Assembly (NCBI GenBank): GCA_938083085.1
Contig: CALLKX010000033.1
Span: 1 to 58,421, forward strand
DNA: 58,421 nt
Reading direction: 5' to 3'
Source of the DNA: an uncultured bacterium
Lineage (GTDB): Bacteria; Planctomycetota; UBA1135; GCA-002686595
Numbering within the stretch: the first letter of the stretch is position 1; each line of letters begins with the position of its first letter. This document shows, piece by piece, positions 15,565-22,807 of the stretch. The notes below the pieces were generated by a model. The model ran no database searches. It saw only the letters and a list, made by a program, of their open reading frames with translations, and had not been told where the DNA came from. A program made the position numbers and the translations under genes.

Positions 15565-16784
15565 GGTCGCACTCGGATGGCCTTGTACCAGACCTCCGAG
15601 CCGGGGTCGTGGGCCTGGAGCGCGAAGGTGCCCCGATCCACGAGGCGCCCCGCGAACGAATCGGGGCGCTCCACGCCCTCGGGCTCGGTGTAGTCGATCA
15701 CCTCGCGCCCGTTGACCGTGATCTGAACGCGCTTCCCGATGACCTTGATGTGCATCGGGAACCACACGTCGTCCTTGGCGGGCGGCTCGCGCAAGTCATC
15801 GATGCCATACAGCCCACCGGTCCGGCGCCAGTCCCCCTGGCTGTTGTTCACCTGCACCTCGTAGCCCTTGGACGGCCAGCCCTGCTCCTGGAAGAGCGTG
15901 TGGAAATAGATCCCGCTGTTCGATCCCGGCTTTGAGCGCACGAGCGCCCGGAGCTCGAAGTTCTTGAAGGAGTGGTGGTACACCGGTCCGTCGTAGAAGA
16001 CGTGGGCCCGGTCGCCGTTGACGATGATGGCGCCGTTCTCAACGCGGACGCTCTCGGGGCGCTCCGCGACCTTCCAGCCCGACAGGTCGCGCCCGTTGAA
16101 CAGCGACGCGAAGCCGCCGCCGTCGCCGAGCTTCCGCAGGCGGAGGTTCTTCCAGCCCACCCGCCATTTCGGGTCATCGCCCACTGCGTGGACCTGGAGG
16201 CCGATGAAGCCCGCAGGTGAGACCGCGTCAGTGACATCGGCGATCGGGACGCCGTTGACCCACGTCCGGATCGACTGCCCGAAGCAGATGACCTTGTACC
16301 GGTTCCACTCGCCGCGCTTGAACGCGGCTCGGCTGGCCGGCTGATCCCGATCATTGCTCAGCCATCCCCGACCCGCCTCGTCATAGATGAAGCCCGCGTG
16401 CCCATTCGTGGCCACCTCGACCTGGTAACCGTGAACCCGACCGTTCTTGAACGAGGGGTTCGAGTGACTGCGGACCTGAACGCCACTGTTGAGCTGGTCG
16501 TCGAAGAGCTTCACGTCGAACTCGAGCTCGTAGTCGCCGTAGAACTGGTCGCTGCAGAGGAAAGAGTTCGGACTCCCCGCGCTCGTCGTCCCGATGATGG
16601 CCCCGTCCACGACCTGGTAGCTCGCGGTGCCATTCTTCTGCGTCCAGCCGGCGAGCGTCGAGCCGTCGAAGAGGTCGACCCATTCACCTGCCGCGGGAGC
16701 AACGACCTCCAGGTGCGAAGGAGAGACGGTCGGCGTGGCCACCATCGAGAGGCCATGCAGTGCGAAGAAGAGAGGGTAGATCAT
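15552..16784 (-). CDS. Secreted protein with two tandem DUF1080 (3-keto-disaccharide hydrolase) domains
   Basis: 410 residues with a signal peptide (residues 1-17 hydrophobic). Two DUF1080 modules follow. The first (about 34-215) starts W-V-D-L-F-D-G-S-T-L-A-G-W and has LEFDVKLFDDQLNSGVQVRS and WNRYKVICFGQSIRTWVNG. The second (about 225-408) starts FASLFNGRDLSGW and has FELRALVRSKPGSNSGIYFHT and MHIKVIGKRVQITVNGREV. This concanavalin-like fold is abundant in Planctomycetota. Some members hydrolyse 3-keto-glycosides and others probably only bind glycans. Duplicated modules in one chain are common in this phylum. The gene stands alone on the minus strand. Confidence 0.92.
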   Translation of the reverse strand: MIYPLFFALHGLSMVATPTVSPSHLEVVAPAAGEWVDLFDGSTLAGWTQKNGTASYQVVDGAIIGTTSAGSPNSFLCSDQFYGDYELEFDVKLFDDQLNSGVQVRSHSNPSFKNGRVHGYQVEVATNGHAGFIYDEAGRGWLSNDRDQPASRAAFKRGEWNRYKVICFGQSIRTWVNGVPIADVTDAVSPAGFIGLQVHAVGDDPKWRVGWKNLRLRKLGDGGGFASLFNGRDLSGWKVAERPESVRVENGAIIVNGDRAHVFYDGPVYHHSFKNFELRALVRSKPGSNSGIYFHTLFQEQGWPSKGYEVQVNNSQGDWRRTGGLYGIDDLREPPAKDDVWFPMHIKVIGKRVQITVNGREVIDYTEPEGVERPDSFAGRLVDRGTFALQAHDPGSEVWYKAIRVRPLPE

Positions 16785-17145
16785 GATCGGGGCGTGGAGA
16801 GAAGGTGTGCTTCGCCTGGAAGGGACGAATCTACCGCCGAGCCTAACAAGCCCCGCCGCGTCAGTCGGCGCTCCCCGGCCAACGCAACGTCGCCTGACAA
16901 GAGAGGCGAATGCGCCAGCCGGCGAAGACGCATCGAGCGGAGGTCGAACACGCGTGCCGCCGCGTCGTATCGCCAGCGCAACCGCCGGTCAGCCAAGCGG
17001 GCCCAAGGACGTCAGCAGCCCATCAAAATCGCCCCTATTGCGGGGCGAGATCGGTAGCCGCGCAGGAATTGAGAACTTGTATATCGTGAAGACAGACCAC
17101 AGCGCCAGCCGCAGTCAGCACTCCTTACCCCTTCCCCAACTTGAC
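16785..17145. other. Divergent intergenic region with an AT-rich patch
   Basis: A 361-bp gap between the divergent DUF1080 and secreted-protein genes. The only local departure from the high G+C background is an AT-rich patch at about 17067-17090 (gaattgagaacttgtatatc), 55-80 bp before the start at 17146. It is a reasonable place for a promoter, but no canonical -35/-10 spacing is present. Confidence 0.4.
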
Positions 17146-18582
17146 ATGCAACGAAGCCTCCCTGCCCTCATCGTCGCTGCCGCGGCCCTGACAGCCACCG
17201 CCTCTGCACAGAACGACGAATGTGCCACCGCGAGCACCCTCTCGCTCGGATCCGTGGCCTACGACTCCACCACAGCAACCCAGAGCACAGTGGCCTGGCC
17301 GTGCGCCGGGACGGGGGCGCCTGACCTCTGGTATTCGTTCACCGCCGCGACCTCCGCCACCTTCGTCTTCGACACCTGCGGGAGCAGCTACGACACCGCG
17401 ATCGAGCTCTTTGATGGCACCTGCGCGACGCTGAATTCGCTGATCTGCAATGACGACAGCTGCGGGCTCCAGAGCTCCGCGTCGGCGCCGCTCAACGCCG
17501 GGGACAGCATCTTCATCCGAGTCGGCGGTTGGAACGGCTCCACGGGAATCGGCCTGCTGACCGCGAGCGAGATCATCATCCCGCCCCCGTCCGGTTCGGT
17601 GGGCTCCTGGCTGAGCGCGGTGGGCGCAGGTACCCCGGCGGTGTACACCAACTCCAACCTGCAGGGACCCATCGACGACGACATCGGCACCCCTTCGGGC
17701 GCCAACGGGATGACGTATGAGTTTGTGGTCTACGGCTCCAACGACGGGCTCAGCAACGCGCTCATGGGAGCCGTCAACACCCCGACCGGGGACAGCGCCG
17801 GCCTCAAGTTCGAGCAGTACGCGAACTCGGATCAGTACGGCATCACCCAGTTCGGCGTCGTCGACCTCTACTACACGAACGGGTTCAATGTCGTCGGCAC
17901 CGACGTCCACCTGGTCTTCGTGGCGGACACCTCGCTCGGGCAGACCGAGCTGTTCGTGGACGGGCTCAGCTTCGGGACCGTTCCCTATGCTCCGATCCTT
18001 CAGGGTATGCAGGGCATCGGCCAGATCTACAACCCTGCCGGGGCACCCTGGGACCCGATGGACCAGGGCCGCATCCACGGGGTTGCGGTCTATGACGGGA
18101 TGCTGCCCCTGTCCGAAATCCTGGGCCACAGGGACGCGTACTTCGCCGGCAGCCTCGGCACGCGCTACTGCGACCCCGGCGCCGTGAACTCCGCGGGCAC
18201 CTCTGGCGCCATGCTTGCGTCGGGGAGCCTGACGGCCTCTACAAATGCCCTGACGATCGCAGCGTCTGACCTCCCGGTTAACTCCTTCGCGTTCTTCCTC
18301 ACCAGTCAGACCCAGGGCAATGTGGCCAACCCGGGCGGAAGCCAGGGCAACCTCTGCCTGGGCGGCGCCATCGGGCGCTACGTCGGACCGGGACAGATCG
18401 TCAACTCGGGCGCCGCGGGTGAGGTCTCCCTCGCCCTCGACCTGACCCAGGTGCCCCAGCCGACCGGCTTCGCCTCGGCTCAGCCCGGCGAGACCTGGAA
18501 TTTCCAGGCCTGGTATCGGGACGCGGTCGGGGGAACGGCGACCTCCAACTTCACGGACGGAATCTCGCTCACCTTCCAGTGA
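17146..18582 (+). CDS. Secreted cysteine-containing protein with LamG-like domain and conserved C-terminal module
   Basis: 478 residues from ATG 17146, with a clear signal peptide (MQRSLPALIVAAAALTATASA). Residues about 20-145 (NDECATASTLSLG, DLWYSFTA, SYDTAIELFDGTC, CNDDSCG, SIFIRVGGW) are a PPC-like beta-sandwich with paired cysteines. Residues about 165-335 resemble a concanavalin/LamG domain (YTNGFNVVGTDVHLVFVAD, TELFVDGLSFG, RIHGVAVYDGMLPLSEI). From Tyr341 a C-terminal module begins YCDPGAVNS, continues through GNLCLGGAIGRY and W-N-F-Q-A-W-Y-R-D, and ends NFTDGISLTF; a diverged copy ends the protein at 45716-46831. Probably a secreted surface protein; the function is unknown. Confidence 0.85.
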   Translation: MQRSLPALIVAAAALTATASAQNDECATASTLSLGSVAYDSTTATQSTVAWPCAGTGAPDLWYSFTAATSATFVFDTCGSSYDTAIELFDGTCATLNSLICNDDSCGLQSSASAPLNAGDSIFIRVGGWNGSTGIGLLTASEIIIPPPSGSVGSWLSAVGAGTPAVYTNSNLQGPIDDDIGTPSGANGMTYEFVVYGSNDGLSNALMGAVNTPTGDSAGLKFEQYANSDQYGITQFGVVDLYYTNGFNVVGTDVHLVFVADTSLGQTELFVDGLSFGTVPYAPILQGMQGIGQIYNPAGAPWDPMDQGRIHGVAVYDGMLPLSEILGHRDAYFAGSLGTRYCDPGAVNSAGTSGAMLASGSLTASTNALTIAASDLPVNSFAFFLTSQTQGNVANPGGSQGNLCLGGAIGRYVGPGQIVNSGAAGEVSLALDLTQVPQPTGFASAQPGETWNFQAWYRDAVGGTATSNFTDGISLTFQ

Positions 18583-18620
18583 GCCGATAACGGGCCCCAG
18601 CAGGAGCCCAGATCACTCGC

Positions 18621-18651
18621 AGGCCGCGCCCTTGATCGAAGGGCGCGGCCT
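18621..18651. terminator. Perfect 13-bp hairpin between two plus-strand genes
   Basis: AGGCCGCGCCCTT (18621-18633) pairs exactly with AAGGGCGCGGCCT (18639-18651) around a 5-nt loop, 39 bp after the secreted-protein stop. It lacks a T tract. It also argues that the downstream gene starts after it rather than inside this transcript. Confidence 0.65.
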
Positions 18652-18678
18652 GCTGCCATGACCTCTACACTCCCACCC

Positions 18679-19116
18679 ATGATCTGGACCATCTACCTCT
18701 CGGGCGAGGTGCACAGCGCCTGGCGCGAGGAGCTCAAGCAGCAGGCCGCAGCACGGGGGCTCCCCGTGCGCTTCACCTCGGCGGTCACCGACCACGCCTC
18801 AAGCGACGCTGCGGGCGATCACCTCCCGCCCGCCAGCGATGGATACTGGCGGGATCACAAGTCGGCGGGCGTCAACGCCATGCGCACCTCGACCCTCATC
18901 AGGCAGTGCGATCTCGCGGTGGTGCGCTTCGGCGACGAGTACCGGCAGTGGAACGCCGCCTTCGACGCCGGTGCGCTGACCGCACTGGGCAAGCCGTACG
19001 TGACCCTGCACGGTGCGCAGCACGTCCACGCCCTCAAGGAAGTGGACGCGGGCGCCATGGCCTGGGCGGAAACGGTGGAGCAGGTGCTGGAGACCCTGGC
19101 CTACGTGACGGCCTGA
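18679..19116 (+). CDS. YtoQ family protein
   Basis: 145 residues beginning MIWTIYLSGEVHSAWREELK, which matches the start of the YtoQ family (M-x-W-T-V-Y-L-S-G-E-I-H-x-x-W-R). Later hallmarks are SAGVNAMRTSTLIRQCDLAVVRFGDEYRQWNAAFDAG and LGKPYVTLH. The fold resembles nucleoside 2-deoxyribosyltransferase-like proteins, but no biochemical role is established. It is cytoplasmic, with no signal peptide. The ATG at 18658 in the same frame would add seven residues but falls just after a terminator-like hairpin, and relatives start at the WT-x-YLSGE methionine, so 18679 is preferred. Confidence 0.88.
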   Translation: MIWTIYLSGEVHSAWREELKQQAAARGLPVRFTSAVTDHASSDAAGDHLPPASDGYWRDHKSAGVNAMRTSTLIRQCDLAVVRFGDEYRQWNAAFDAGALTALGKPYVTLHGAQHVHALKEVDAGAMAWAETVEQVLETLAYVTA

Positions 19117-19125
19117 CCGACCGGT

Positions 19126-19161
19126 GAGCTGGCCCCGGAGCTGGCCCCGGAGCTGATCGGG
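19126..19161. repeat. Short 12-bp tandem duplication after ytoQ
   Basis: GAGCTGGCCCCG occurs twice in tandem (19126-19149), followed by a diverged third copy GAGCTGATCGGG, ten bases after the ytoQ stop codon. Confidence 0.85.
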
Positions 19162-19260
19162 GCGCGGGAGGCCACGTTACGCTCGAGGAACAGCGGATTG
19201 CGATGAAGCCACCCTGCGCCCGCCGCGACAATATGGCACGCGACTTGCACCTGGGATCCC

Positions 19261-21339
19261 ATGGTCGCATCCGAGAAGCTCCTCCTCATCGCCAGCTCCG
19301 TCCTCATCGCGGGTCCTGCGCTGGCCTCGCCAGCCCAGTCCTATGAGGGCACCGGCAGCACCTTCGGGGGTCGCCCGCCTGGGCGGGGGGACACCGTCCC
19401 GCCGCTCATCGGCCCGACCGATCAAGCCCCACCCAAGGGCGCGCCGTCGATCCCGCCGCTGAAGTTCGGGACGCCGCCCGACGCCCGCCCGTGGCCAGCG
19501 ACACCGACCGCCGGGCCAGGGCCGGCCCTTGGCCCCGGCGCCCCCTCGACGGATGACATCCAGAGCTGGGTCCAGTGGTGGCGCTTCAATGGACCGAGCG
19601 TCATCGCCGCCGCAGAGCCCCATGGGCCGGCCGTGATGCACCGCGCAGGCGATGAGTTCTTCCTCGGCCGCGGACAGGGCCGTGTGGCCCGCCAGGGAAC
19701 CGGTATTCCGACGAGCATCGTGCGCGCGGCGGTCGCGCCCGCGCTGCTGCGGGTCGTGCGCGGCGACGCCGACACCGCAGAGCTCTCCGCGAGCCTCATC
19801 GCCCTCGCCAAGCTCGGAAGCGCACGGGCAGGCGAGCCCCTGCTCCCAGAGCTCATGGCCTTCATCGCCCACCCCTCCCTGCCCGTGGCCGAGGCGGCTG
19901 CGCTCGGGATCGGGATCCTGGGCGAGGACCGGGGCGCCGCGACGCTCATGGAGCTCGCCCTCGACACCCCGCTCGGGCACGAGCTGTGCGGGCGCTCCTC
20001 CACCCCGGTCCGGCTGCGCTCCTTCGCCATCTACGGGCTCGGCCTCATCGGCGCGCGCTCCATGGACCAGGAACTTCAGGGGCGGCTGGTGGCGACGCTG
20101 CTCCCGCTCCTGGAGACCGACGACGAGGCACGCCCCGACGTGGTGGCCGCGGCGATCACCAGCCTGGGTCTCACCGAGCTCCCCTGGCGCTCCGCGCCGG
20201 GACAGACCAGCGTCACGCGCCCCGAGCTCATCCGCCGCCTCGGGGGCTTCCTTCAAGGGGACGCTCGCCGCGTGGGTCGGACCCGTCACGCGCATGCGCG
20301 GGCGCAGATCCCCATCGCCCTGGCCCGCCTGCACCAGGACGCCGGCCCGCTGAACCAGGGCGAGGTCGCCGAGACCGGCGCACGAATGCTGGAACTGCTG
20401 GAGACCGGCTCCACCGAGGAGTCCGCGCTCGTTCGCCAGTCGATCCTCATCGCGCTGGGCCGGCTTGCCAACTCGGGCGGCAAGGGCTCCACCCTCGAAG
20501 ACCTGAACGCGCGCGCCCACGCCGCGCTCTCGCGCGCCTCTGCGAGCTCGCCTCACGAGCTCACGCGCCGCTTCGCGCTCATCGCCCTCGCCCGCCAGGC
20601 CGGGCGGCCCGGCGACGGGCCGAGCCCCCTCGCCTTTCTCGAGCCCACCGAGCAGCTGCTCCTGGACCGGCTCGATGGTGGGCCGCGGCGGGAGACCCAC
20701 TGGGCGGCGCTCGCCCTCGGCGTGCTGGGTGACGGCGCCCGAAGGAACGGCCCTGGGATCAGCCCTGGCACCCGTCAGCGGCTCCAGGCCGCCCTCCGCA
20801 AGAGCAAGGGTCCGGACGAGGTCGGAGCCATCGCCCTTGCCCTCGGCATGATGGGCGCCGCTGCCTCCGAGCCCCTGCTCATGGCGAAGCTCCAGGCGAC
20901 CTCGGAGGCCCGCGCCAAGGGGCACATCGCCCTCGGGCTGGGGCTCATGGGGGCAGATGGCGCCGCGGAGCCCCTGCTGGACGCGCTGGATCGAGGTCAC
21001 CGTGACGCGCGGCTCGCCGATCAACTCGGCACCGCCCTCGGTCTGGTCGCCCCGCCCCGCACACTGACCCGGCTGGCCAGCCGCCTCGAGTCGGCCTCCT
21101 CCACCTCCGATGGGACCACCCTGGCCCTCGCGGTCGGTCGCGCCGGCCACCGATCAGGCATCGCGAGCCTGCTGGGTCGGCTCGGAGAGGGGCACGCGCA
21201 GCCCGCCACGGCCCTGGGCGTCGCCTGTGACAAGGACGAGGCCCCCTGGAACGTTCAGCTGGGCCTCGATGTCCATTATGGGGTGGAGATCGAAACCCTC
21301 AGGAACTCGGAGCGTACCGGTATCCTCGACCTCCTCTAG
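19261..21339 (+). CDS. Exported HEAT-repeat protein
   Basis: 692 residues with an N-terminal signal (LLLIASSVLIAGPALA). A Pro/Gly-rich linker (about 25-95) with PPGRGDTVPPLIGP precedes a conserved-looking segment (IQSWVQWWRFN, residues 100-110). The remainder is a solenoid of about ten HEAT/PBS-lyase-like helical repeats of the type A-x-x-L-G-x-x-G-x-x-x-A-x-x-x-L-x-x-x-L (for example AALALGVLG, GAIALALGMMGAAASEPLL, GHIALGLGLMGADGAAEPLLDAL). Such solenoids bind proteins in the periplasm or at the outer membrane. No catalytic motif is visible. It is followed after 45 bp by a lipoprotein gene on the same strand, possibly co-transcribed. Confidence 0.85.
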   Translation: MVASEKLLLIASSVLIAGPALASPAQSYEGTGSTFGGRPPGRGDTVPPLIGPTDQAPPKGAPSIPPLKFGTPPDARPWPATPTAGPGPALGPGAPSTDDIQSWVQWWRFNGPSVIAAAEPHGPAVMHRAGDEFFLGRGQGRVARQGTGIPTSIVRAAVAPALLRVVRGDADTAELSASLIALAKLGSARAGEPLLPELMAFIAHPSLPVAEAAALGIGILGEDRGAATLMELALDTPLGHELCGRSSTPVRLRSFAIYGLGLIGARSMDQELQGRLVATLLPLLETDDEARPDVVAAAITSLGLTELPWRSAPGQTSVTRPELIRRLGGFLQGDARRVGRTRHAHARAQIPIALARLHQDAGPLNQGEVAETGARMLELLETGSTEESALVRQSILIALGRLANSGGKGSTLEDLNARAHAALSRASASSPHELTRRFALIALARQAGRPGDGPSPLAFLEPTEQLLLDRLDGGPRRETHWAALALGVLGDGARRNGPGISPGTRQRLQAALRKSKGPDEVGAIALALGMMGAAASEPLLMAKLQATSEARAKGHIALGLGLMGADGAAEPLLDALDRGHRDARLADQLGTALGLVAPPRTLTRLASRLESASSTSDGTTLALAVGRAGHRSGIASLLGRLGEGHAQPATALGVACDKDEAPWNVQLGLDVHYGVEIETLRNSERTGILDLL

Positions 21340-21384
21340 GGCGGCTCCGCGCCGCCGTGACCCCAAGCCGCCACTCCACGTCCT

Positions 21385-22284
21385 ATGCACAGCCCCCACC
21401 CGACGTCCCTGCTCCTCGCCGCCCTCGTGATCAGCTGCCAGGCGAGCGAGCCCTCGGCGAGCCCCCTCACCGACGGGCACGCCTGGACGGTGACCTACCA
21501 GGCCGAAGCCTACTCGGGCACCTGGCAAGACCCGGTCAGCGTAGAGGGCGTGCCCCTTGGCGAGGACGACCCGCCGTCAGAGGGTGACCCGCTATCAGAG
21601 GCTGGCCCGCCGTCAGAGGGCGCACCGGCCGCGCAGGGCATGGTCCTCCTGGAGTGCCGGATCCTCCAGTGCCCCCAGGAGGAGTTGGCCCGCTGGACCG
21701 GCAAGGCCGACGCCACCTTCGCTTTGGAGGCGCCCGCGGACGAGATCCTCGCCTTCGTGGCGCGAAGCGGAGGCGACCTGGTGAGCGCCCCCAATCTCCT
21801 GCTCCACCCCGGGTCCAAGGGCTCCCTCTCGATCGCCGATCAGGTGGCCTTTGTCGAGGCGTTCAAGGTCGTCCAAGCAGGGCCGGGGCTCATCGCCGAC
21901 CCCGTGATAGGGGTCGCCACCGAGGGTCTTGAGGTCGAACTGACGGCAACGCCCGAAGGTCAGGCCGTCCGTGTTGACGTGCTCGCCACCTATGCCGACG
22001 TCCGCCTCGAGTCCTCCCAGCGCGAGCTGACCCTGCCGGGGACCCAGACCCAGGTGACCCTCCAGCAGCCGGTGACCCTGCTCCAGAAGGTCAGGACGGA
22101 GGGCCTCCTGGCGGAGGGTCGCCTGCTCATGGTCGTCGCCCCCGCGAACCATCCTGGGTCTTCCCTGGCTCTATTCATCTCCGCTCAGCACGTCGACCCG
22201 GAAGGCGAACTCAAGGGCCCGGACGAAACGGCGCGCCTCAGGCCGCGCACGACGCCCACGATCATTCCGCCGCGCGCAAAGTGA
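21385..22284 (+). CDS. Hypothetical lipoprotein with short acidic repeat
   Basis: 299 residues with lipobox (ALVISC, Cys at residue 18). Residues about 60-85 contain three imperfect 6-residue repeats (DPPSEG, DPLSEA, GPPSEG) encoded by tandem 18-bp units. The rest (residues 85-299) has beta-rich segments such as GMVLLECRILQCP, VRVDVLATYADVRLESSQREL and LLMVVAPANHPG, reminiscent of the secretin/outer-membrane lipoprotein fold. I do not recognise a family. It lies between the HEAT-repeat gene and a small lipoprotein gene on the same strand, so a surface complex of the three is possible but unproven. Confidence 0.7.
   Translation: MHSPHPTSLLLAALVISCQASEPSASPLTDGHAWTVTYQAEAYSGTWQDPVSVEGVPLGEDDPPSEGDPLSEAGPPSEGAPAAQGMVLLECRILQCPQEELARWTGKADATFALEAPADEILAFVARSGGDLVSAPNLLLHPGSKGSLSIADQVAFVEAFKVVQAGPGLIADPVIGVATEGLEVELTATPEGQAVRVDVLATYADVRLESSQRELTLPGTQTQVTLQQPVTLLQKVRTEGLLAEGRLLMVVAPANHPGSSLALFISAQHVDPEGELKGPDETARLRPRTTPTIIPPRAK
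21568..21621 (+). repeat. Three in-frame 18-bp tandem repeats
   Basis: GACCCGCCGTCAGAGGGT, GACCCGCTATCAGAGGCT and GGCCCGCCGTCAGAGGGC, encoding the acidic linker repeats (D/G)-P-(P/L)-S-E-(G/A) in the hypothetical lipoprotein. Confidence 0.9.
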
Positions 22285-22334
22285 CGCGCGGACCACTCCC
22301 CACCCCTGACCCTCCCCTTCCCAGAGACCACAAG

Positions 22335-22577
22335 ATGACCCGCTCCTCCGTCGCCGCGCTCGCCCTCATCCTGCTCCCGTCCTGCGCCGTCGGGAATCGA
22401 GCCGACATCACGATCAACCGCCACATCACCCTGGGTCAGGAGCTCATGGATCTCCAGGCCGCCCACGAGGCGGGCGCCCTGACCGATGAGGAGTACGCCG
22501 AGATCCGCCTCAAGCTCCACGACATGCTGGACCTGGAGTCCGACTTCGGCCTCTCCGCGATCGACCCGACGGAGTGA
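22335..22577 (+). CDS. Small lipoprotein with SHOCT-like C-terminus
   Basis: 80 residues. Lipobox LLPSC (Cys17) follows a short hydrophobic signal. The mature part reads LGQELMDLQAAHEAGALTDEEYAEIRLKLHDML, with the helix-G-x-L-T-x-E-E-Y/F-x-x-x-(K/R)-x-x-L pattern of SHOCT/short C-terminal oligomerisation domains. It is probably a membrane-tethered oligomerising helix. ATG 22335 gives the signal; an earlier open frame exists but has no signal. It closes the HEAT-lipoprotein-lipoprotein run. Confidence 0.7.
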   Translation: MTRSSVAALALILLPSCAVGNRADITINRHITLGQELMDLQAAHEAGALTDEEYAEIRLKLHDMLDLESDFGLSAIDPTE

Positions 22578-22807
22578 GCTAAGGGCGCTCCACCGCCGCC
22601 GAGTCCACGCCGGCCACGAGAGACCGGCGGTCGCCGTCAAGGTCGGTTCCCAAAGGCTCCCCGCACGCGGTTCTCTGCTTGGCCCTGGTCGATCGAGTCC
22701 GCCCGTGTGACCCCAGCCTGCCCGTGTGACCCCGTCCACCGTTGGGCCCGAGGCCTCGAGGCCCCATCGAGTCCCTGCGCAATAGGCGCGCTGGAGTATC
22801 CTGGGGC

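Noticed and set aside
19177..21150. 657-codon minus-strand frame opposite the HEAT-repeat gene
   Set aside because: The plus-strand gene has a signal peptide and repeats; the antisense frame has none and is composition-driven.
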